Origin: Actinomadura opuntiae
Lineage (GTDB): Bacteria > Actinomycetota > Actinomycetes > Streptosporangiales > Streptosporangiaceae
Direction of reading: 5' to 3'
DNA length: 64,000 nucleotides
Assembly (NCBI RefSeq): GCF_030283205.1
Contig: NZ_JASNWF010000005.1
Coordinates: forward strand, 186,001-250,000
Shown: positions 60,313 to 64,000 of the stretch, in pieces
Numbering within the stretch: the stretch's first letter is position 1
Layout: each line of letters begins with the position of its first letter
Notes under the pieces: generated by a model
Told to the model about the DNA's origin: nothing
What the model saw: only the letters and a program-made list of their open reading frames with translations
Databases searched by the model: none
Program-made: the position numbers and the translations under genes

Positions 60313-60741
60313 GTGGAGTCATCGGACGCGGCGGGACATCGGGGTGTGCCGCACACCGCCGACCTGCGGATCGAGGCGTGGGCTCCGACGCGCGAGCGGT
60401 GCGTCGCCGAGGCCGTGGCCGGGCTCGTGGGGTCGTTCGCCGACACCGCCGGGGTCCGGCCGTCGCGCCGCGTCCGGGTGACGGTGCCGCCGGGACCGGA
60501 CGGCGACGCGCTCGTGACCGTCCTGGACGAGGTGATCTACCGGCTCGAGGTGGACGGAGACCTCGTCCTCGGCGCCGAGATCACCCGCGCGCCGGACGCG
60601 GGCCTCATTGCCGAAATGACGGTCGGCGACGTCGAGCAGGCGACGGCCGTGGGTGCGGTGCCCAAGGCGGTGTCGCTGCACGATTTGTGCTTCGAGCGGG
60701 GCGAGGACGGCTGGTTCTGCGCGGTGACGATCGACGTGTGA
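60313..60741 (+). CDS. archease
   Basis: 142 aa from GTG 60313. The archease pattern is clear: GVPHTADLRIEAWAPTRERCVAEAVAGLVGSFAD, DGDALVTVLDEVIYRLEVDGDLV, and AVPKAVSLHDLCFERGEDGWFCAVTIDV. The metal-binding Asp near the N-terminus (HTADL) and the C-terminal Asp (TIDV) are present. Archease promotes guanylylation and turnover of the RNA ligase RtcB, encoded convergently 11 bp away. Confidence 0.93.
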   Translation: MESSDAAGHRGVPHTADLRIEAWAPTRERCVAEAVAGLVGSFADTAGVRPSRRVRVTVPPGPDGDALVTVLDEVIYRLEVDGDLVLGAEITRAPDAGLIAEMTVGDVEQATAVGAVPKAVSLHDLCFERGEDGWFCAVTIDV

Positions 60742-60752
60742 CCGGCCCGGGG

Positions 60753-62198
60753 TCACCCCTTGACGACGCCCACGGGCAGGAGCCGGGCGACCTTGCGGCA
60801 CAGTCCCGCGCCCTCGCTGGCCTCGATGACGGCGGACACGTCCTTGTAGGCGTCCGGCGCCTCCTCCGCCAGCCCGCGCCACGACGACGGCCGCACCGCG
60901 ATGCCCTGCCGCTCCATCGACGCGCGCAGCTGCCTGCCGTCGACGCCGCGGGCGGCCTGGTGGCGGCTCTGCACCCGTCCGGCGCCGTGGCAGGTGGAGG
61001 CGAACGCGGGCCCGCCCGGCATGCCGGCCAGGACGTAGGACGAGGTGCCCATGGTGCCGGGGATCAGCACCGGCTGCCCGGCGTCGCGCAGGTCGGGCGG
61101 AAGGTCGGGGTGCCCGGGCGGCAGCGCGCGGGTGGCGCCCTTGCGGTGCACGCACAACGTCCGCCGCTCGCCGTCCACGCCGTGCTCTTCGAGCTTGGCC
61201 AGGTTGTGGGAGACGTCGTAGACGAGGTCGAGCCGGGCGCCGGCGACCCTCTGGAACACGCGGCGGGCGGCCTCGGCGAGCAGCTGCCGGTTGGCGCGGC
61301 CGTAGTTGGCGGCCGCGGCCATCGCGCCCAGGTAGGCGCGGCCTTCGGCGGAGTCGACCGGCGCGCAGGCGAGCTGCCGGTCGGGCACCCGGATCCCGTG
61401 CCGCGGCATCTGCCGCTCCATCGCGCGGACGTGGTCGGTGCAGATCTGGTGCCCCAGCCCCCGCGAACCGCAGTGGATCATGACGCAGACCTGCCCGGCG
61501 CGCAGCCCGAACGCCTCGGCCGCCTCCGGGTCGTAGACCTCGCCGACCCGCTGCACCTCCAGGAAGTGGTTGCCGGACCCGAGGCTCCCCACCTGGCCGG
61601 CGCCCCGCTCCAGCGCCCGGTCGCCGACCTGGTCCGGGTCGGCGTCGGCGACCGCGCCGGCGTCCTCGCAGCGCAAAAGGTCCCGCTCGGTCCCGTGGCC
61701 CTGCTCGACGGCGTACCGCGATCCGCCGGTGAGGATGCCGGCCAGCTCGCGGCGTCCGGGCAGCCGCCAGACCGCGCCCTTGCCCATGCCGCGCGGGATC
61801 ACCGGGTCGAGCCCGTCCATCAGCTTCTCCAGGACGGGTTCCAGGTCGGCGGCGTCGAGGTCGGCGGCCATCAGCCGGACGCCGCAGGAGATGTCGAACC
61901 CGACTCCGCCGGGCGAGACGACCCCTCCCTGCGCCGGGTCGGTGGCGGCGACGCCGCCGATGGCGAAGCCGTAGCCCCAGTGGATGTCCGGCATGGCGTA
62001 CGAGGCGTCCACCACTCCCGGCAGCTGCGCCACGTTGGCGACCTGGTCGATCGCGTTGCCGGCCGTCTTCAGCAGCTCCCGCGAGGCGAACAGCACGCCC
62101 GGGACGCGCATGTCCCCGGTCGGCTCGATCTCGAACCGGTAGGGCCCTTCCTGCAGCAACTCCACATCGCCGGGGCTACCCCCGGCCACCTCGCCCAT
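60753..62198 (-). CDS. rtcB: RNA-splicing ligase RtcB
   Basis: 481 aa from ATG 62196-62198. RtcB landmarks: [36 protein letters not shown] (metal Asp/Cys), [81 protein letters not shown], and [15 protein letters not shown] (His that carries GMP). It joins 2',3'-cyclic-phosphate and 5'-OH RNA ends using GTP, acting in RNA repair. The gene converges on archease, giving a compact two-gene RNA-repair locus. Confidence 0.96.
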   Translation of the reverse strand: MGEVAGGSPGDVELLQEGPYRFEIEPTGDMRVPGVLFASRELLKTAGNAIDQVANVAQLPGVVDASYAMPDIHWGYGFAIGGVAATDPAQGGVVSPGGVGFDISCGVRLMAADLDAADLEPVLEKLMDGLDPVIPRGMGKGAVWRLPGRRELAGILTGGSRYAVEQGHGTERDLLRCEDAGAVADADPDQVGDRALERGAGQVGSLGSGNHFLEVQRVGEVYDPEAAEAFGLRAGQVCVMIHCGSRGLGHQICTDHVRAMERQMPRHGIRVPDRQLACAPVDSAEGRAYLGAMAAAANYGRANRQLLAEAARRVFQRVAGARLDLVYDVSHNLAKLEEHGVDGERRTLCVHRKGATRALPPGHPDLPPDLRDAGQPVLIPGTMGTSSYVLAGMPGGPAFASTCHGAGRVQSRHQAARGVDGRQLRASMERQGIAVRPSSWRGLAEEAPDAYKDVSAVIEASEGAGLCRKVARLLPVGVVKG

Positions 62199-62233
62199 GC
62201 CGCCGCCCCATGATCCGTTCCGCGGGCGGGGCG

Positions 62234-62824
62234 TCAGCCTTCGGGACGTTCCCGGGCCGGCGGGGCGGACGCGGAGAGCGCGCGCAGATCGTCGAAGGCT
62301 TGGCGGAGATGTTCGTCCAGGCCCTGTGAGGGGTCGTCGATCCAGGCCTGGACGCCATGGTGGAAGGTGGCCCACCCGGTCTGCGCGGCCAAGTCGGCCA
62401 GGCGGTCGGCGACGCCGCGCTTCCGCAGTGCCTCGGCGACGGCCTCGGTCATCGACGCGGCCTTGGCCAGCTCGCGTTCGCGGAGCGCCGGCGTCGCGGC
62501 GATGACCTGCAGCCGGGGTTCGGAGAACGGGCGGTTCTCCTCGAGGATGCGCCCGGCCTTCTGGAACGCGCTCAGCAGTGCCTCCAGTGGCTCAAGGCCG
62601 TCGGGCGCCTCGGCGACCGCCTGCATGAGCGCGGCCCGCAGGTCGGCTTCGCCGTGGAACAGCACCTCGCGCTTGTCCGGGAAGTGACGGAAGAACGTGC
62701 GCTCGTTGACGCCGGCCCTGGCGGCGATCTCGGCCGTGGTGGTCCGGTCGAATCCGCGTTCCCGGTACAGCTCCAGGGCCGCCTGCTGAAGGCGGCGCCG
62801 CGCTTCCGCTCCGCTCCGTGGCAC
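62234..62824 (-). CDS. TetR family regulator
   Basis: 196 aa. [59 protein letters not shown], with the ERTFFRHF recognition helix of a common actinobacterial subgroup. The C-terminal domain includes [39 protein letters not shown]. It diverges from the SDR gene across four copies of a palindromic box, so tight autoregulation is expected. Confidence 0.93.
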   Translation of the reverse strand: MPRSGAEARRRLQQAALELYRERGFDRTTTAEIAARAGVNERTFFRHFPDKREVLFHGEADLRAALMQAVAEAPDGLEPLEALLSAFQKAGRILEENRPFSEPRLQVIAATPALRERELAKAASMTEAVAEALRKRGVADRLADLAAQTGWATFHHGVQAWIDDPSQGLDEHLRQAFDDLRALSASAPPARERPEG

Positions 62825-62844
62825 GCCCCGAGGCTACCGCACGC

Positions 62845-62928
62845 GCCAGTCACTGGCGTTATGTTGCGCCAGTGACTGGCACTACGTGTAAGGTCAGTGA
62901 CTGGCGCTAAGTAGTGCCAGTCACTGAC
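62845..62928. promoter_or_regulatory. array of four TetR operator boxes
   Basis: Boxes GCCAGTCACTGGC (62845-62857), GCCAGTGACTGGC (62868-62880), GTCAGTGACTGGC (62893-62905) and GCCAGTCACTGAC (62916-62928) are spaced 23-25 bp centre to centre. Boxes 3 and 4 together form a 17-bp perfect inverted repeat with a 10-base loop. Boxes 1 and 2 form a 14-bp one. Confidence 0.85.
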
Positions 62929-62947
62929 CTTACGTCGGGAGAGTTCC

Positions 62948-63859
62948 ATGCACGTCTTCGTCACCGGCGGTTCCGGCCTAACCGGCCCCGCCGTCGTCGC
63001 CGAGCTCGTCGCGGCCGGCCACACCGTCACCGGCCTGGCGCGCTCGGACGCCGCCGCAGCCCGGCTGGAGTCGCTGGGCGCCGCACCGCACCGCGGTTCC
63101 CTGGACGACCTCGACAGCCTGCGCCGCGGCGCCGAGGCCGCCGACGGCGTCCTGCACATGGCCTTCGGCGGCGACTTCTCCGACCCCGACGACATGATGA
63201 GGCGCGATACGTCCGCGATCGGGACGCTCGGCGCGGCGTTGGCGGGCTCGGGCGGGCCGTTCGTCAGCACCTCGGGGACGCTGGTCATGCCGGCCGGCCG
63301 GGAGACCAGCGAGACCGACGAGCCCGACCCGGCCGGGATCGCCGGCTTCCGGATCCCGGGCGAGCGGGCCTGCCTGGACTTCGCCGGCCGGGGAGTGCGC
63401 GCGAGCGTGGTCCGGCTCGCCCCCACCGTCCACGGCCCCGGCGACTACGGCTTCATCGGCATGCTCGTCGCCACCGCCCGCAAGACCGGCGTGTCGGCCT
63501 ACGTCGGCGACGGCGCCAACCGGTGGCCCGCGGTGCACCGGCGCGACGCGGCGGTCCTGTTCCGCCTGGCGCTGGAGAAGGCTCCGGCGGGCAGCGTGCT
63601 GCACGGAGCGGCCGAGAGCGGCGTCACGATGAAGAGCATCGCGGAGACGATCGCCCGCGGGCTCGGCCTGCCCGCGGTCTCGCTGACCCCCGAGGAGGCC
63701 GCCGCGCACTTCCCGAGCCCGTTCATGGCCGTCGTCTACGGGTTCGACGCCCCCGTCTCCAGCGCCCGCACCCGAGCGCTGCTCGGCTGGTCCCCCACGC
63801 ACCCGACGCTGCTCGACGACGTGGAGCACGGCGACTACCTGGCCACGCCGACCCCCTGA
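62948..63859 (+). CDS. NAD-dependent epimerase/dehydratase (extended SDR)
   Basis: 303 aa from ATG 62948 with GGGAGAG upstream. Cofactor motif MHVFVTGGSGLTGPAVVAELVAAGHTVTGLARSD. The catalytic Tyr position of YxxxK is not evident; FRIPGERACLDFAGRG stands at the place, so activity may be altered, as in atypical SDRs. It continues with RASVVRLAPTVHGPGDYGFI and a C-terminal substrate part. It is the likely target of the divergent TetR. Confidence 0.9.
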   Translation: MHVFVTGGSGLTGPAVVAELVAAGHTVTGLARSDAAAARLESLGAAPHRGSLDDLDSLRRGAEAADGVLHMAFGGDFSDPDDMMRRDTSAIGTLGAALAGSGGPFVSTSGTLVMPAGRETSETDEPDPAGIAGFRIPGERACLDFAGRGVRASVVRLAPTVHGPGDYGFIGMLVATARKTGVSAYVGDGANRWPAVHRRDAAVLFRLALEKAPAGSVLHGAAESGVTMKSIAETIARGLGLPAVSLTPEEAAAHFPSPFMAVVYGFDAPVSSARTRALLGWSPTHPTLLDDVEHGDYLATPTP

Positions 63860-63914
63860 CAGCGGTCACCCGCTTTTCTTCAGAGGATCGGCGCGTGGAG
63901 ACGCGATCGCCTTC

Positions 63915-64000
63915 CTATTGCTTGGCGAGTTCCGCTTTCGCCAGGTCGGCGTACTGGCGTTCGAGGGCCTTGGCCGCGCCGTTGCGCCAGCTGTCGGCCA
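63915..64000 (-). CDS. C-terminal end of an unidentified gene
   Basis: The minus frame entering from the right window edge reads ADSWRNGAAKALERQYADLAKAELAKQ and stops with TAG at 63915-63917. Codon use is coding-like. Only 28 residues are visible, so no family can be named. Confidence 0.5.
   Translation of the reverse strand, partial: ADSWRNGAAKALERQYADLAKAELAKQ

Overview
The window is 64 kb of very GC-rich chromosome. Almost every gene has GC-rich third positions, and starts are often GTG or TTG. The gene families point to an actinomycete, most likely of the Actinomadura / Streptosporangiales type: an F420-type PPOX oxidoreductase, DUF5997 next to an effector-only LysR protein, an ECF42-type sigma factor with a DGPF protein, c-di-AMP (ydaO) riboswitches ahead of cell-wall hydrolases, BlaI/M56 pairs, a YtrA-type GntR regulator and many TetR/MarR regulators diverging from oxidoreductases. 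The genus assignment is inference; no rRNA or marker gene is present.

Layout. (1) 1-5.1 kb: partial cyclase-like protein, methyltransferase, MmcQ/YjbR protein, EF-hand protein, an NTF2-like protein behind a KstR-like palindrome, and the divergent DUF5997 / LysR-effector pair. (2) 5.1-9 kb: a decayed, mobile-element-rich strip. An intact IS630-family element sits in a CdaR/PucR-type regulator gene, followed by the 3' half of a tRNA-Lys and a pseudogene with at least five lesions. (3) 8.8-17 kb: a contact-toxin locus. It holds a 1375-aa secreted protein (ALF repeats, two alanine-rich coiled coils, a pretoxin Hint domain and a C-terminal REase-fold toxin) with a HEAT-repeat gene 37 bp downstream. 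Diverging from it are a small secreted protein and a secreted lectin protein built on a catalytically dead trypsin fold. (4) 17-24.8 kb: gene remnants, a decayed IS with visible inverted repeats, a lipoprotein hydrolase, a second NTF2-like gene with a KstR-like box, an F420-type PPOX protein and a DHFR-like/TetR pair. (5) 24.8-30.2 kb: secreted lipase, MarR/amidohydrolase pair, DUF1905, VOC, MFS. (6) 30.3-36 kb: envelope module. Two c-di-AMP riboswitches precede a CHAP protein and an NlpC/P60 hydrolase; DUF6153 and DUF305 proteins, a BlaI mini-gene lacking its DNA-binding domain, an M56/BlaI pair and a 3'-truncated DUF4396 gene lie between and beside them. (7) 36-44.3 kb: DsbA-like/TetR pair; DHFR-like, DGPF and ECF42 operon and a DHA2 drug transporter, both behind near-identical promoters; GntR-ABC operon. 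(8) 44.3-51.8 kb: secreted lectin-like protein, membrane protein, MsrA, GH64 glucanase, an orphan ABC ATPase, secreted lipase and TetR. (9) 51.8-64 kb: redox genes (AKR, two quinone reductases, VOC, P450, SDR) with divergent regulators and clear operators, a deletion scar joining two headless genes, a headless MerR fragment before YnfA, and archease opposite RtcB.

Two themes recur. Regulators diverge from the redox or detoxification genes they probably control, and the operators are readable as palindromes. Regulatory genes are also often eroded while their operators persist (BlaI mini-gene, headless MerR, headless TetR, broken CdaR). The most system-like locus is the toxin / HEAT / pseudo-protease-lectin cluster at 8.8-16.9 kb. 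The clearest regulatory circuit is the ECF42 regulon with its duplicated promoter at 37.7 and 40.2 kb.
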